Shown piece by piece: positions 30,185 to 30,805 of a DNA stretch of 30,805 bases; the first letter of the stretch is position 1, and each line of letters begins with the position of its first letter. Below the pieces are notes generated by a model. That model made no database searches. It had not been told where the DNA came from and worked only from the letters and a program-made list of their open reading frames with translations. A program made the position numbers and the translations under genes. Origin of the DNA: PVC group bacterium (GTDB lineage: Bacteria > Verrucomicrobiota > Kiritimatiellia > SS1-B-03-39 > UBA6053); contig PXDP01000488.1 of NCBI GenBank assembly GCA_003565035.1, positions 1 to 30,805 on the forward strand, written 5' to 3'.

Positions 30185-30805
30185 TTACAGACCGAGAAAA
30201 ACAAAAAGGTTCGCTCCGGCAATGCCTCCCAGCAAAGGCGCCGTCACCGGAATCCAGGCGTAAGACCACAGACTGCCGCCCTTCCCGGGAATCGGCAGCA
30301 GCGCATGAGCAATCCGCGGCCCCAAGTCCCGGGCCGGATTAATCGCATATCCCGTCGGTCCTCCCAGACTCAACCCCAGCGAAAACACCAGCAGCCCCAC
30401 CAGAAACGGCCCGAACCACGTCCCAAACCCCAGTTGGAGGCTCTCCTGAAGCGCCATCGGGGAGATGCCCTTGGACACCGCGCCAATCGACAACACCCCG
30501 AACACCAGCATCACCGTGGCCACAAATTCCGTGATAAAATTGCCCAGCGGATGATGGATTGCCGGACTCGTCGAAAACACCGCCAGCTTCGCCCCCGCAT
30601 CCTCGGTGGGTGCCCAGTGCGGCAGAAAGGATAAATAAACCAGAACACCCCCACTGAACCCGCCCGCAACCTGCGCGGCCACATACCCCGGAACCCTCGC
30701 CCAGGGAAACTCGCCAATGCTCGCCAACCCCACCGTCACCGCCGGATTGATGTGCGCCCCGCTGATTCGCCCCACCGCATACACCGCCATCGTCACCGCC
30801 ACGCC
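30185..30805 (-). CDS. glpF: Glycerol facilitator (MIP/aquaporin family), partial
   Basis: The gene runs off the right end of the window, so the first transmembrane helix or so is missing and the true start is outside. The visible 206 or so residues hold both NPA boxes of the aquaporin fold: GAHINPAVTVG and GYAINPARDLGPR. The aspartate in NPARDLGPR is typical of glycerol facilitators rather than strict water channels. The helices between are normal for the family, and the C-terminus ends LLGGIAGANLFVFLGL. Its place directly before glpK supports glycerol transport. A GTG at 30802 is internal and should not be taken as the start. Confidence 0.93.
   Translation of the reverse strand, partial: GVAVTMAVYAVGRISGAHINPAVTVGLASIGEFPWARVPGYVAAQVAGGFSGGVLVYLSFLPHWAPTEDAGAKLAVFSTSPAIHHPLGNFITEFVATVMLVFGVLSIGAVSKGISPMALQESLQLGFGTWFGPFLVGLLVFSLGLSLGGPTGYAINPARDLGPRIAHALLPIPGKGGSLWSYAWIPVTAPLLGGIAGANLFVFLGL

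Overview
The window looks like a chromosomal segment of a Gram-negative bacterium with moderately high GC. It carries a TolQ/ExbB-ExbD-ExbD cluster, very large secreted TPR proteins, a DUF4159 protein, multi-PAS hybrid kinases and short intergenic repeats of the 'CCACGGATGGACACGGATGG' and 'CCACGCG-n-CGCGTGG' types. From memory this combination fits the PVC group, most likely Kiritimatiellota/Verrucomicrobiota. That placement is inference; there is no rRNA or other marker gene here apart from holA.

Layout. (1) 1-890: a short hexamer repeat, then a small toxin-antitoxin pair in the unusual toxin-first order (PIN-domain toxin, Phd/YefM-like antitoxin), with overlapping palindromes at the toxin start. 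(2) 947-16136, minus strand: one tightly packed operon of eight genes. It is transcribed from a 2563-residue secreted TPR/beta-module/TPR protein through two further secreted TPR proteins, a TolQ/ExbB proton channel, two ExbD/TolR proteins, a short TonB-like anchor with an SxxxH transmembrane motif, and a polytopic DUF4159 protein. Stop/start overlaps or gaps of at most about 40 nt join all of them. (3) 16264-25019, plus strand, divergent from the operon: a three-gene signalling operon with a CheB-CheR-PAS fusion, a six-PAS/GAF hybrid histidine kinase with receiver and Hpt domains, and a receiver-kinase protein. (4) 25021-30805, minus strand, convergent: glpF (cut by the window end), glpK and glpD for glycerol uptake and oxidation, followed by holA (DNA polymerase III delta) and a secreted DUF3108 protein.

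How the parts may work together. The eight-gene operon is the most interesting part. It has all the inner-membrane parts of a proton-driven Ton/Tol-like motor, but no TonB C-terminal domain, TolA, TolB, Pal or TonB-dependent receptor. In their place are large periplasmic or surface TPR proteins, two of which share an alpha-solenoid / beta-module / TPR layout. I read it as a candidate undescribed energy-transducing envelope system. The signalling operon has parts for methyl-group chemistry and a phosphorelay, but no chemoreceptor, CheA/CheW or DNA-binding output in view. The glycerol genes are an ordinary catabolic set. I saw no tRNA, rRNA, CRISPR array, IS element or phage gene.
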